A stretch of 64,000 nucleotides of DNA, taken from the NCBI GenBank assembly GCA_026692845.1, contig JAPLNM010000042.1, positions 1-64,000 of the forward strand. The letters run 5' to 3'. Shown here piece after piece: positions 26,242-35,858 of the stretch. The position numbers were made by a program, and so were the translations under genes. This DNA is from Planctomycetota bacterium. Lineage in GTDB: Bacteria; Planctomycetota; Planctomycetia; Pirellulales; Pirellulaceae. The notes beneath the pieces were generated by a model that made no database searches, was not told the DNA's origin, and saw nothing but the letters and a program-made list of their open reading frames with translations. Every line of letters starts with the position of its first letter. The stretch's first letter is position 1.

Positions 26242-27711
26242 ATGTTCGATCGATTCGAATCATTGATAGGTCCCTCGCAGGCCGAGCCTTTTGCCGAAGC
26301 GCTCCGACGTCGGCCGGCCAAATCGATACGGCCCAGGGTCGATCGTATAACCCATGATTTGCCTTTTGCGACCGAGGCGGTCCCATGGTTCCCGGGGGGG
26401 CTGCGAGTGACCGAAGGTTCAGTTCGTCCCGGAGGGTACCTCGAATACGCAGCGGGTGACTACTACATTCAGGATGCAGGATCGATGCTTCCGCTGGCCA
26501 TGCTCGGGATCGATCCAGACGATTGGGTATGTGATCTATGCGCTGCGCCGGGAGGAAAAGCCTCAGCGATCGCTGAAAGGCTCGGCACCAACGGCTTTTT
26601 GCTTGCCAACGAGGTCATTGCAAGCCGCCTGGACGTGCTCCGCTATGCGCTTGCCCGCACGGGTCGCGCCAACTTCCTCGTCAGCAGCAGCGATCCTGAA
26701 GACCTCGCCGTTTCCTTGGCCGGCCGATTCGATAAAGTCATCGTCGATGCCCCTTGTAGCGGCCAATCCTTGGTCGCTCGCAAGCAGCAGTCGCAGAGCT
26801 CCTTTGCACAAAACCATGTCGAGCATTGCGCTGCGCGAGCCATGCGGATCCTCCAGTGCGCTTTGCAACTGGTCCGACCTGGTGGGCTGTTGGTCTTCTC
26901 AACCTGCACCTTTGCAATCCAGGAAAACGAGGCCCAAGTCGCCGCGTTGCTCGAAGCCTACCCAAACGCCTTGTCCGTTGTTTCTTATCCCGAACTCGAA
27001 CCATGGCAGTCCCCACTGCTTGCTGGATGCTATCGCCTATGGCCACATCGTGACGACTGCGCCGGTGGCTTTGCAGCGGCGATCGCATTGTCCGAACCGA
27101 TCGAACCGGGGAACTCAAAGGATCCGAAATCCAACGGTCTGAAAAAGAAAGCCCCAAAGAAGTTTACCCGCGAGCAGAACACCTCAAAACGCGGCGAGCG
27201 AAATTCGAGGGATCGCAATAAGCCCACTTCGGTACAACCCTTGCTCGAACTAGGCGAATTTCACCTGCACAAACTCATCGAGCATCACCATTGGCTGGGC
27301 TATGAACCGGGTGCCTTTGCCTTTGTCGAACTGTTTGGTCATCGATTTGGACACGGACTTCAGCTAGCCAGGATCGAATCGGAGCGGATCGAGCCCTACC
27401 ATGGTTTGGCAATGCTCCTGGCGACCCTTTTTACACCAACTCAAGGGATCGAGCTCGATCGTCAGGATGCCAAAAACTACCTTGTCGGAAATGCAATCGC
27501 TCGCAGTGGGACTAGCGACATGCGTGCGACCCCATGGTCGGTTGCGCGTTGGAACGGCAAGCCACTCGGTTGGTCCAAAGCCGCATCGAACCGCTGGAAC
27601 AACTACTTGCCAGCCTGGGCCAGATTCACCAGTTTCGCTGATACGCCTGGTGCTCTGACCAGTCTTGAGGAGTCTAGTGCTTGGTCCTCAGACGATGAAC
27701 CACTCGCGTAA
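26242..27711 (+). CDS. RsmB/NOP-family RNA (cytosine-C5) methyltransferase
   Basis: A 489-residue SAM-dependent enzyme that methylates C5 of a cytosine in RNA, probably rRNA (RsmF-like). Key motifs are YYIQDAGSMLP (74-84), the SAM loop CAAPGGK (100-106), the DAPCSG motif (169-174) with one catalytic Cys172, and STCTF (220-224) with the second catalytic Cys222. A basic linker rich in Lys (about 295-330) joins to a C-terminal PUA-like part with FHLHKLIEHHHWLGYEPG and NYLVGNAIAR. The target base is not assignable by eye. The ATG at 26242 starts at MFDRFESLIG; longer in-frame starts run into the YkgJ promoter region. Its 3' end overlaps the convergent cysteine desulfurase gene by 38 bases. Confidence 0.92.
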   Translation: MFDRFESLIGPSQAEPFAEALRRRPAKSIRPRVDRITHDLPFATEAVPWFPGGLRVTEGSVRPGGYLEYAAGDYYIQDAGSMLPLAMLGIDPDDWVCDLCAAPGGKASAIAERLGTNGFLLANEVIASRLDVLRYALARTGRANFLVSSSDPEDLAVSLAGRFDKVIVDAPCSGQSLVARKQQSQSSFAQNHVEHCAARAMRILQCALQLVRPGGLLVFSTCTFAIQENEAQVAALLEAYPNALSVVSYPELEPWQSPLLAGCYRLWPHRDDCAGGFAAAIALSEPIEPGNSKDPKSNGLKKKAPKKFTREQNTSKRGERNSRDRNKPTSVQPLLELGEFHLHKLIEHHHWLGYEPGAFAFVELFGHRFGHGLQLARIESERIEPYHGLAMLLATLFTPTQGIELDRQDAKNYLVGNAIARSGTSDMRATPWSVARWNGKPLGWSKAASNRWNNYLPAWARFTSFADTPGALTSLEESSAWSSDDEPLA

Positions 27712-28825
27712 TTCGCTCGGATGCTTCTAGGACCTGTTCCTCGGAGGTTTCCCAAGACAGGCTCAAACGGATAGCACCCTGGACAATCGGTTTGCCAAGT
27801 CCCATGGCTTGGAGCACATGCGAAGGTTGGCTCGAACCGCTGGCGCACGCCGACCCGGTGCCGCAAGCGATGCCTTCGCGATCCAGCGCCAACTGCAAAA
27901 GCTGCCGATCCAACCCAGGAAACGACAGACTCGTCGTGTGGGGCAATCGTGGGGCTAGGGCGCCCACCACCACTGCGTCGGGGATTTCGGACAATAGACT
28001 CGATTCCAGGAGTTCTCTACATCGTAGCATTCTTGCGTAGCGATCCGGCTGCTCCATGACGGCCAACTCTGTGGCAAAGGCAAAGGAGCTGGCAAGTGCG
28101 GGGCTTTCGGTTCCTGGTCGAAGAGACGCTTGTTGAAATCCGCCGAAGAACATCGGTTCGAGCTGGGTCGAATGCCGGACGAGCAACCCACCGACTCCGA
28201 CCGGACCATGGAATTTATGGGCCGTGAGCGTCATGACCTGCACATCGAGCGCATCGAAATCGACTGGGATTTTTCCGAACGCTTGGACCGCATCGGTGTG
28301 GACGGGAACGCATGCGGATTTGCACAACGCAGCCAGTTCGCTTACAGGTTGGAGAACACCGGTCTCGTTGTTGGCTAGCATCAGCGAGACCAGTGCGATC
28401 GGCTCGCCGCGAGCGATCCATTCCCGAAGGGGTTCTAAGTCGATTTGGCCGGAGGACTTGCATGGCAAGTAGCGAACTTCACGGCCTTGGTGCTGGAGGC
28501 TTTGAGCCGTCGCAAGGATACTTGGGTGCTCGATTGCCGAAACGACGATGCAACCGGTCCGTTTCGCGGCCAAGCCGCAAAGGGCCAAGTTGTTCGATTC
28601 GGTACCACCACTGGTAAAAACCGCCGAATCGCTCTGCATTCCCTTCGTCCGGGCCTTGCACAGCTTCAGCAGCCAATCGCGAGCGTCCTCGACGGTGCTT
28701 CGAGCAATGCGTCCGGCAGCGTGCTGGCTGGCGGGGTTGACCTGCCGCTGGCCGAGGATCTGCGCAAGATGCTCAGCGACACGAGAGTCGATTTGGGTTG
28801 TGGCATTGTTATCGAGATAAATCAC
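27674..28825 (-). CDS. Cysteine desulfurase (NifS/IscS type)
   Basis: A PLP enzyme of 383 residues that takes sulfur from cysteine and passes it on as persulfide for Fe-S clusters or thio-modified tRNA. It opens with IYLDNNATTQID and has SGGTESNNLAL, SAIEHPSIL, NNETGVLQP, the PLP-binding TAHKFHGPVGVGGLL with Lys204, and the catalytic-cysteine loop GTGSACASG (Cys327) near CxSxSSQPSHVLQAMG. No iscU, sufE or regulator genes adjoin, so the sulfur acceptor is unknown. The downstream RNA methyltransferase converges with a 38-base overlap. The SDR gene starts upstream on the same strand, ending 51 bases before this start. Whether it belongs to the Isc, Suf or tRNA type is not decided. Confidence 0.93.
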   Translation of the reverse strand: MIYLDNNATTQIDSRVAEHLAQILGQRQVNPASQHAAGRIARSTVEDARDWLLKLCKARTKGMQSDSAVFTSGGTESNNLALCGLAAKRTGCIVVSAIEHPSILATAQSLQHQGREVRYLPCKSSGQIDLEPLREWIARGEPIALVSLMLANNETGVLQPVSELAALCKSACVPVHTDAVQAFGKIPVDFDALDVQVMTLTAHKFHGPVGVGGLLVRHSTQLEPMFFGGFQQASLRPGTESPALASSFAFATELAVMEQPDRYARMLRCRELLESSLLSEIPDAVVVGALAPRLPHTTSLSFPGLDRQLLQLALDREGIACGTGSACASGSSQPSHVLQAMGLGKPIVQGAIRLSLSWETSEEQVLEASERITRVVHRLRTKH

Positions 28826-28876
28826 GGTAAATTCTGCGGGCTTGCGATGGGATAGCGATCCAAACCGATGGCTATT

Positions 28877-29626
28877 TCAACTGGGTCGAGCCGGACCGGT
28901 GGGCTTGAGTGATCCCAGGCCGCCATCGACCGCAAGGGCTTGCCCGGTGATCCAGTTATTCTTTGGATCGATCAGAAAATGGATGGCCCGGGCTATATCG
29001 CCCGGCTCGCCAAATCTACCCGCCGGGTGCATTGCGAGCGACACCTCAGCGCTTCGAGGATTGTTCCAAACGCGTTGGGTAAGTGGGGTTTGGACCAGTC
29101 CAGGAGCTACGGCGTTGACTCGAATTCTTTTTGAAGCGTAGGTCATCGCCGCTGAGCGCACCAAACCTTCGATCCCCGCTTTGGCCGCTGCAATCGCTTC
29201 GTGGTTGGACAAACCGATGTGGGCAGCGGCTGAACTCATCAAGACAATCGAGCCTCCTTCGGGCATCCTCAAAACGGCGCTGCGCAGGGTTCCGGCGGCT
29301 GCCGAAAGATTCGCCTGCATGGTCGCATCCCATTCGGCTCGGCTGGTCAAATGCATGGGCTTAAGCAGCACCGAGCCGGCCAAGCAGATAACGGCATTGA
29401 GTCCCTGCATCCCTTCGTGGGCTTGTCCTAACGCTCGATCGATCTGATCCCAGTCCGCGGCATCGGCAATATAGCTTCCACAACCGTAGCCCTGAGCGAG
29501 GTTTCCGAGTCTTTCCGCATCGCGTCCGATGAGAAACATCGTCGAGCTTGACTCCTTGAGCTCGGCGCACAAGGCTTGGCCAACACCTCCGTAGGCTCCA
29601 ATGACTGCGGCTTTGATCGTGCTCAT
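28877..29626 (-). CDS. SDR-family oxidoreductase lacking the usual catalytic tyrosine
   Basis: A 249-residue Rossmann protein. The dinucleotide loop is GAYGGVGQ (10-17), followed by LIGRDAERL, a CLAGSVLL strand and the conserved MQANLSAAAG helix. The active-site region reads LMSSAAAHIGLSNHEAIAAA followed by KAGIEGL: Ser131/132 and Lys149 are present, but position 145, where the YxxxK tyrosine normally sits, is Ile. It ends with the common RFGEPGDIARAIHFLIDP and ITGQALAVDGGLG. NAD(P) binding is likely; classical dehydrogenase chemistry is doubtful. It lies upstream of the cysteine desulfurase gene on the same strand with a 51-base gap. The start at 29626 (MSTIKAAVIG) is clean. Confidence 0.88.
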   Translation of the reverse strand: MSTIKAAVIGAYGGVGQALCAELKESSSTMFLIGRDAERLGNLAQGYGCGSYIADAADWDQIDRALGQAHEGMQGLNAVICLAGSVLLKPMHLTSRAEWDATMQANLSAAAGTLRSAVLRMPEGGSIVLMSSAAAHIGLSNHEAIAAAKAGIEGLVRSAAMTYASKRIRVNAVAPGLVQTPLTQRVWNNPRSAEVSLAMHPAGRFGEPGDIARAIHFLIDPKNNWITGQALAVDGGLGSLKPTGPARPS

Positions 29627-29957
29627 GGTAGGGTTGTCCTTCGTTGATCCTTCGTGGATGGCAAAGCGTTGCTCGGATCGTTAAGCGTCGTTTGGAAATC
29701 GCATGCATTCCTCGAAACACGATTCGGTTCGTCGGAAATCGTCAATCTAGTATGTTAGAAACGCGTCAAGTGGCATGTCGATCCTTGCGGTCGGGACAAA
29801 TCGGTCGGGACAAAAAATTCTTTTTTGGCAGTTGACAACCTACATACAGTGATTCGTCCTCAAAGACGCATGATCGTTGGACCGAGTCTCACCGTCGAGC
29901 ATCGGTGGTCAACGCGTGTCATTTGTCCGCTCCGTACTGTTTACAGGGATTTCATTG
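29627..29957 (+). promoter_or_regulatory. Divergent gap upstream of the fasciclin gene
   Basis: About 330 bases between the SDR start and the fasciclin start. It contains a TTGACA at 29832-29837 just after an AAAAAATTCTTTTTT palindromic A/T run; no good TATAAT follows at 17 bases. The divergent genes presumably have their promoters here. No hairpin or riboswitch-like structure was seen. Confidence 0.3.
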
Positions 29958-30851
29958 ATGAAGAAGATTGTATCTTTTGCTGTGGCAACGTTTATGTCGG
30001 TTGCCTCGATGTCTGCTTTCGGTTTCGAAAAAAACATTGTCGACACTGCAGTCGAAGCTGGCAAGTTCAAGACCCTCGCAGCCGCGTTGGGTGCAGCAGG
30101 TTTGGTCGATGCCGTTAAGGGTCCTGGACCATTCACCGTCTTTGCTCCTACCGACGAAGCTTTCGCTAAGCTTCCAAAGGGAACAGTTGAAACGTTGCTC
30201 AAGCCAGAGAACAAAGAAAAGCTCAAAGCCATCCTAACTTACCACGTCGTTCCAGGCAAAGTTATGGCAAAAGATGTTGTAGGCATCAAGGGTGCTAAGT
30301 CCCTCAATGGACAACGTATCGACGTCAAAGTCGACGGTGGTAAGGTCATGGTCGACGGTGCTCAAGTTGTCACGACCGACATCGCTTGCACCAACGGTGT
30401 GATTCACGTGATCGATTCGGTCATTCTTCCTTCCGAAGACAATATCCCAACCGTTGCAACCAAGGCTGGAAAGTTCGGCACCCTACTTGCTGCTGCCAAA
30501 GCCGCCGGTTTGGTCGACGCCCTCAGTGGCGACAAGGCCTTGACAGTCTTCGCTCCTACCGACGATGCGTTCGCAAAGCTTCCTAAGGACACCGTCGCGA
30601 CCTTGCTCAAGCCAGAAAACAAAGACAAGCTCAAAGCGATCTTGCTCTTCCACGTCGTCGAAGGCCGCGTTTACTCCGAAGATGCCTTGGCAGCCAAGTC
30701 CGCAGCGACTCTCCAAGGTTCCAAAGTAGAGATCACCGTCAAAGACGGGGCAGCCTACGTCAACGGTGCCAAGATCTTGGCAACCGACGTCGACGCTTCC
30801 AACGGCGTGATCCACATCATCGACTCGGTTATTCTTCCACCAGCGAAGTAA
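29958..30851 (+). CDS. Secreted protein with two fasciclin (FAS1) domains
   Basis: A 297-residue protein with signal peptide [20 protein letters not shown] (cleavage near FG). Two similar FAS1 domains follow. The first has [20 protein letters not shown] and ends [16 protein letters not shown]; the second has [20 protein letters not shown] and ends [15 protein letters not shown]. The copies are close enough at the DNA level to suggest an internal duplication. FAS1 domains mediate adhesion and protein-protein contacts outside the cell; a surface adhesion role is likely but not shown. Codon use is strongly biased to Gln/Lys/Ala-type common codons, consistent with high expression. The ATG at 29958 gives the best leader. 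A strong terminator follows. Confidence 0.95.
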   Translation: MKKIVSFAVATFMSVASMSAFGFEKNIVDTAVEAGKFKTLAAALGAAGLVDAVKGPGPFTVFAPTDEAFAKLPKGTVETLLKPENKEKLKAILTYHVVPGKVMAKDVVGIKGAKSLNGQRIDVKVDGGKVMVDGAQVVTTDIACTNGVIHVIDSVILPSEDNIPTVATKAGKFGTLLAAAKAAGLVDALSGDKALTVFAPTDDAFAKLPKDTVATLLKPENKDKLKAILLFHVVEGRVYSEDALAAKSAATLQGSKVEITVKDGAAYVNGAKILATDVDASNGVIHIIDSVILPPAK

Positions 30852-30919
30852 TTTGAGTCCGAGCGACTGATCGCTCGGTTCGATCAATCCAAACGAAATT
30901 CTTGACTGAATTCTAATAG

Positions 30920-30956
30920 AGCCGAGCCCCGCATCCGTGCGGGGCTCGGCTTTTTT
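30920..30956 (+). terminator. Rho-independent terminator after fasciclin gene
   Basis: AGCCGAGCCCCGCA (30920-30933) pairs with TGCGGGGCTCGGCT around a four-base TCCG loop, giving a 14-bp stem, followed by six T residues. It lies about 70 bases after the stop. Confidence 0.95.
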
Positions 30957-31082
30957 CGTTGGCTGCCCAACAGCGAGACGATTCCCGCAAGCCAACGCTC
31001 CTGAAGTCGTGGAATTCGGTAGAATGTGCGGGTCGATCCGATTCCCATTAAGGATGAGTTTCTTTTGCAAACCAATCAGGCG

Positions 31083-34000
31083 ATGAATTCGATGAGCACT
31101 TCGAACCAGTGTCACGGACCCAAATTCCTTGGTACCAGCCTTTGCTTAGCCATCGTGATCCTGGCCGAGCAAGTTGGGTTATCCCAAGGCTTTCAAAACC
31201 GTTTTTCGATGCCTGAGGGGCTCCTGATGACAGCACCTCGGGAGGTAGAAGTCCTTTTGAGCGACGCCCAAGAAGCGATTGATGGTAAGCAATGGGCTGA
31301 GGCGAGCGTCACACTCGGGCAACTCTTAGGAATCGAAGAAAGCACAGCCGATGGTCCGTTAGGCGAGGACTATTTTCTTTCGCCAGCCGCGAGGACCAAA
31401 GAGGGTGCAAGCACCGTTTTAGGGCAAGCCAAATGGATGCTTGAAAACTTGCCCGAAGAAGCCAAGCAAGCGGTCGAACTGAGATATGGAGTTCGTGCCA
31501 AGCAATTGCTCGATCAGGCCATCGAGCAAAACGATATCGGGCTCTTGCACCAGCTATCGAGCCGCTATGGATTCACCGATGCAGGGCGCGACGCATCGTT
31601 GCTCCTGGCCAAGCATCTGCTCACGGATGGCAATAGCGTCGATGCGACAAGCACTTTGGAACGACTTCTGAGCGATCGCTCTGCACGGGATCGATTCGGT
31701 GCTGGTTTAGGCGTCCTAGCCGTTGCATCCAAACTCGCATCGAGCACGACGGCCCAAGCCGGAAAACTTCTGGCTCAAGTCCGAGAGTACTTTCCTAGTG
31801 TGTCCTTGGACTGGGCAGGATCCAAGGTCGGTTGGAATGACAAGACCACTACCGAATCGATCTTGCAAAGTTTATCGAAAGAGGATTTTAAGAAAATTGC
31901 CATCCGCATCAATCATCCTCGTTTCGAGGGGGGGGGCTTGGATCGCAATGGAAACACCGAGGCAGGCCAGCCGATTCCTATCCTTCGTTGGAGTGTCGAT
32001 CTGCATGAATCGGCACAGTATAAAGAGAACCTAGAACGAACCTTGCGCAAGCAGTTGGCCGAAAGTCGTTCGCATTTGGTCCCGACTCGCGTGCCTATCA
32101 GCACCCAGGACTTGGTTTTCCTACCAACCTACGACCAACGCATCCTGGCGATCGACGCAAAATCCGGCAAGATCCGTTGGCCGATTGTTTTTAGTGGATC
32201 CCCCTTGGGCTACTCGATCGACCGAGGTTCGAATAAAGATAGCTACGCGTTGGGGCTACCCGCGCCGGACTATTTGGTTCGGAGGGTTTGGGGAGACTTT
32301 GCGATCAGCCAAATTTCGACCGATGGAAAGCGAATCTTCGGCTTGAGCGGGTCGTCAGCCGCAGAGGTTGGGGAGAGTTTTGCGGTAGGACCCAACGCGC
32401 GTCTGAACCGCAACCCGATGATCCGAACTTACAACGTTTTGCAAGCGTGGAGTATCGCCGAGGAAGGGAAAATACTGTGGGAATGCGGAGGGGTCAATCA
32501 GTCCAGCGCCCCTGAGCTCAAAGGGGCATTGTTTTTGGGAGCCCCGATACCGGTTCGATCCGAGCTTTTGGTGCTCGCGGAACTCAATGGCGAGGTTTTC
32601 CTTGTTTCTTTGGTACCCGGGACCGGAGCGATGAATTGGAGACAGTCCTTGGTTGCCAACCAAGGCACGACGATCGCATTGGATCCCCAGCGAAAAGCCT
32701 TTGGGCTCAGCCCGAGTATCGAGGGTTCGTTGGTGATTTGTCCGACCCTCTCGGGTTTTCTTGTCGCCTACGATCTGAACCGACGCGAGTTGGTTTGGAG
32801 CAAGAGTTACCCGATGAATCCTTCGTTGATGCCGGGGGCGGCTTTCAATATCGTCGGGGGGATGGATCTAAGGGAAACCGATCCGATGCTTTCTCGCTCG
32901 TTGGATACCGCCGTGGTCGTTCATGACGGGGTTAGCGTCTTTGCCCCCTCGAACGGAACGGCGATTTACGGAATCTCCAATTCCGATGGGGCCGAGTTAT
33001 GGCAACTCGGGCATGACGAGGGCTCCATGTTCCGGTACGTCGCAGGGGTTTGGAATCAACTAGCGGTGTTGGTTTATGCCCAAGAGATCGTCGGAGTCGA
33101 TTTGCGGACTGGCCAACCAGCTTGGCCACCGATTCGTATGCCAAATGGAGCACACGTCGTTGGCAAGAGCGTTCGATCGGATTCCAAGCTGATCGTTCCG
33201 TTATCGAATCAGCAGCTCATCGAGATCGATTTGTTACAAGGATCAATTCTTTCCGAGACTCGCTGCGAAAAATCGCTCGGGAATCTCGTGGTGGTAGACA
33301 ACCGACTTCTGAGTGCCAGTCCATTTGAACTGACCAGCTACTCGATCCGCGATCGTTTTCAGGCCGAGCTGATCGAAGAGCTCAAGACCGCTCCAGGCAC
33401 CGCGTCGGTACTACAGAAAGAAGGCGAGCTGGCGCTGGCCGCAGGCGAGATCGATACGGCGATGGCCAAGCTCGAACAAGCCGTCGGATTATCTCCGGAG
33501 GATTTCGATATTCGCCGTTCGTTCATCAAAGCATTGACACTTGCACTGCGAGCCGACTTCGATCGCCATATCGATAAGGTCCGAAGTTACGAATCGATCA
33601 CCAACGATTTGGACCTACCGACGTATTTGAGAGTCATGATCCATGGCCTTGAGAAACGCGAACGCTGGAGCGAAGCGTTCGAAAAGTTGCTCGAACTCTC
33701 CGATACGCGACTCTCGCGGCGGATCGATCAGATGATGGATGGCAACAGCATCGACGCTAGTGCCCGATGGACCATTCACGAAGATGCCTGGATCGCTGCG
33801 CAATTGGCGAGGATCGCTCGTCGTGTGCCGGAATCCGACTGGGAGAAATTGCGAGAGTCGATCCAAGAGCGACTCAAAGTCGATCCGAAGCAAGATCCAT
33901 CGATGATACGCCTGCGGCTGCAGCATTTCGATGGGCTTCCCTATACCCAAGCCGCCCGATTGAACTACGCAAAGTCCTTGGGGCTGCGGAGCATGGTCGA

Positions 34001-35858
34001 TGCGGAATACCTACTGACCTCAACTGGCATGAATGAGCAACCGATTCGCGAATCCGATGAAGCGATTCGCAAGGCCAAAGCGGCGCTGTACCTCAAGGGC
34101 GAGCGCCCCATGAAGTCTTGGTTGGAACTCGGAAAGGACGACAAGGCTTTTTTGGCGATGGCCAAAGATCTAGGGGGCAAAAACGTACCGGGAATTCTCA
34201 GGTACAACGACCCGAATGCGATGCTCGTTCGGTTTAAAGAACGTGAATTGAACGATCTGCAGACGCACCTCTGGCCCAACGGTAAAGTCGAGGTCACCTC
34301 GAGCTTCGCCGAAGCCAATGCCATCGGTCAGTTCCAAACGACCCACGAAGGCTCGAACTTGTGCCAAATCGGAAGCATCGTCGGAGACTCCTTTCAAGGC
34401 TGGCAAGCTTATTTCAACAATGGACTACTCCATTTGGTTCAGCCCCAAACCGGAGAAGAAGTCCAGTACTTGCTCGACGTAGGAAGACAAGATCGGATTC
34501 TGACTCCTCGGATCCATGCGATCAACAGCATCTTGATCATCGAACTCAAGGACCAAGTCGTCGCACTGGATCTATTCCATGCAAATCTCAGTCAGCAAGA
34601 CGGACAGCTTTGGAATGCCAACTTTGGAAAAGAGAATCTCGATCCAGATATTCCCGGAGCTGGGCGAGGTAAGTCCAATACCATCGAGCGCAACTCCTGG
34701 GGACTACCGATCCCCAAAAAGGGATTCCGTGTTGCGGATGTTTCTCGCTGGGGAGTCGTCATTCAAGCCGACAATGAGATTTTCAGCTTTCACCCCTTGC
34801 TCGGAACCAAGCAATGGAGCTTGCAAGGCTTCCGCACCGCTTCGCTTTTGAGCAAAGGTGGATTCCTCTACGCGTTTAACACAGGGGGCAAAACGATCCA
34901 AAAGATCGATCCGAGCGATGGATCCGTCGTCGAGGAGATCCCCACCGATCAGGAAGGCTGGACCCCTCTGACGAGTGTGGCCGATCGATGGTTGTTTCAA
35001 CCTGCACGTCAATCGAATACCGATCAAGCCAGCCGCATGAAACTGCGTCTGGTCGAGCCCACAACAGGTGAAAACATCCTCCAAGCCGACCACACGCTCG
35101 ATACGCGTTTGGCGATTGCAGGCAACGTCGGGATCGTGGCCCTTCGAACCGACGGCACCATGCTCTATTGGAACGCGATCAAAGGGACCGAAAGCAAATT
35201 CGAGGTCGACGTCGAAGGCAAGTTCAGCAGCATCACCGCGCAGGTCTTTGGAGATACCGCCTTGATCCTGCCGCATGCCGGAGCGATGGAACTGGACAAT
35301 GTTCAAGTGTTCCCACAACTCCGCACCGATCCTTCCGTCGCCGCCTGCGCAGGACGCTTGTTTGCGATCCGAATCGAAGACGGATCTCTGGCCTGGGATC
35401 AATCCCAGCGAGTCAAACACTTCCTATTCCCATTGAGTCAGAGTCGGCAATCCCCAGCGGCGGTCTTCATCCGCCGATTAACCCTTAAGAACGTTCGGGG
35501 GATGGCACTGGATTTTACGAGCATCGCACTGATCGATGTCCAGACAGGAAAGCTGCTCTACCAGAAGCACGATTTGCCGGCAATCCGTGGGGATTCGTTC
35601 CGTCAGTTGCTCCTACCGGCTCGGAATCAAATGTCGATCAAACTTTATGGCAACCTGTTCCAAATCGTCTGGACCGATAAGCCCTGGGAACAATCCGATC
35701 CAGGGAATGTCGGTGGCGATTTGGCGATCGGCGAACTAGACTTGGAAGCCTTCCAAGCTTCGGCTGAGGAACTGGCCGATAAGATCAAAAACGCGCCTGC
35801 GATCCCTGGCAACATCCCTCGTGAAAACGGGAATTTGGATCCTCAGATCCCTCGATGA
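31083..35858 (+). CDS. Giant PQQ-like beta-propeller protein with helical repeat region
   Basis: A protein of about 1590 residues. A hydrophobic leader (about 15-35, LGTSLCLAIVILAEQVGLSQ) directs export. A helical region resembling TPR follows (SDAQEAIDGKQWAEASVTLG, LLLAKHLLTDGNSVDATSTL). Two blocks of WD40/PQQ-like propeller repeats are visible by FLPTYDQRILAIDAKSGKIR, LVAYDLNRRELVWSKSYP, QEIVGVDLRTGQPAW and, near the C-terminus, FAIRIEDGSLAWDQ, separated by a second helical segment (LALAAGEIDTAMAKLEQAVG). This is a common planctomycete layout, probably a scaffold in the envelope; no enzyme motif was seen. Start choice is uncertain between ATGs at 31083 and 31092. Its stop overlaps the next ATG in an ATGA, so the ABC1 kinase is translationally coupled. 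Confidence 0.85.
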   Translation: MNSMSTSNQCHGPKFLGTSLCLAIVILAEQVGLSQGFQNRFSMPEGLLMTAPREVEVLLSDAQEAIDGKQWAEASVTLGQLLGIEESTADGPLGEDYFLSPAARTKEGASTVLGQAKWMLENLPEEAKQAVELRYGVRAKQLLDQAIEQNDIGLLHQLSSRYGFTDAGRDASLLLAKHLLTDGNSVDATSTLERLLSDRSARDRFGAGLGVLAVASKLASSTTAQAGKLLAQVREYFPSVSLDWAGSKVGWNDKTTTESILQSLSKEDFKKIAIRINHPRFEGGGLDRNGNTEAGQPIPILRWSVDLHESAQYKENLERTLRKQLAESRSHLVPTRVPISTQDLVFLPTYDQRILAIDAKSGKIRWPIVFSGSPLGYSIDRGSNKDSYALGLPAPDYLVRRVWGDFAISQISTDGKRIFGLSGSSAAEVGESFAVGPNARLNRNPMIRTYNVLQAWSIAEEGKILWECGGVNQSSAPELKGALFLGAPIPVRSELLVLAELNGEVFLVSLVPGTGAMNWRQSLVANQGTTIALDPQRKAFGLSPSIEGSLVICPTLSGFLVAYDLNRRELVWSKSYPMNPSLMPGAAFNIVGGMDLRETDPMLSRSLDTAVVVHDGVSVFAPSNGTAIYGISNSDGAELWQLGHDEGSMFRYVAGVWNQLAVLVYAQEIVGVDLRTGQPAWPPIRMPNGAHVVGKSVRSDSKLIVPLSNQQLIEIDLLQGSILSETRCEKSLGNLVVVDNRLLSASPFELTSYSIRDRFQAELIEELKTAPGTASVLQKEGELALAAGEIDTAMAKLEQAVGLSPEDFDIRRSFIKALTLALRADFDRHIDKVRSYESITNDLDLPTYLRVMIHGLEKRERWSEAFEKLLELSDTRLSRRIDQMMDGNSIDASARWTIHEDAWIAAQLARIARRVPESDWEKLRESIQERLKVDPKQDPSMIRLRLQHFDGLPYTQAARLNYAKSLGLRSMVDAEYLLTSTGMNEQPIRESDEAIRKAKAALYLKGERPMKSWLELGKDDKAFLAMAKDLGGKNVPGILRYNDPNAMLVRFKERELNDLQTHLWPNGKVEVTSSFAEANAIGQFQTTHEGSNLCQIGSIVGDSFQGWQAYFNNGLLHLVQPQTGEEVQYLLDVGRQDRILTPRIHAINSILIIELKDQVVALDLFHANLSQQDGQLWNANFGKENLDPDIPGAGRGKSNTIERNSWGLPIPKKGFRVADVSRWGVVIQADNEIFSFHPLLGTKQWSLQGFRTASLLSKGGFLYAFNTGGKTIQKIDPSDGSVVEEIPTDQEGWTPLTSVADRWLFQPARQSNTDQASRMKLRLVEPTTGENILQADHTLDTRLAIAGNVGIVALRTDGTMLYWNAIKGTESKFEVDVEGKFSSITAQVFGDTALILPHAGAMELDNVQVFPQLRTDPSVAACAGRLFAIRIEDGSLAWDQSQRVKHFLFPLSQSRQSPAAVFIRRLTLKNVRGMALDFTSIALIDVQTGKLLYQKHDLPAIRGDSFRQLLLPARNQMSIKLYGNLFQIVWTDKPWEQSDPGNVGGDLAIGELDLEAFQASAEELADKIKNAPAIPGNIPRENGNLDPQIPR

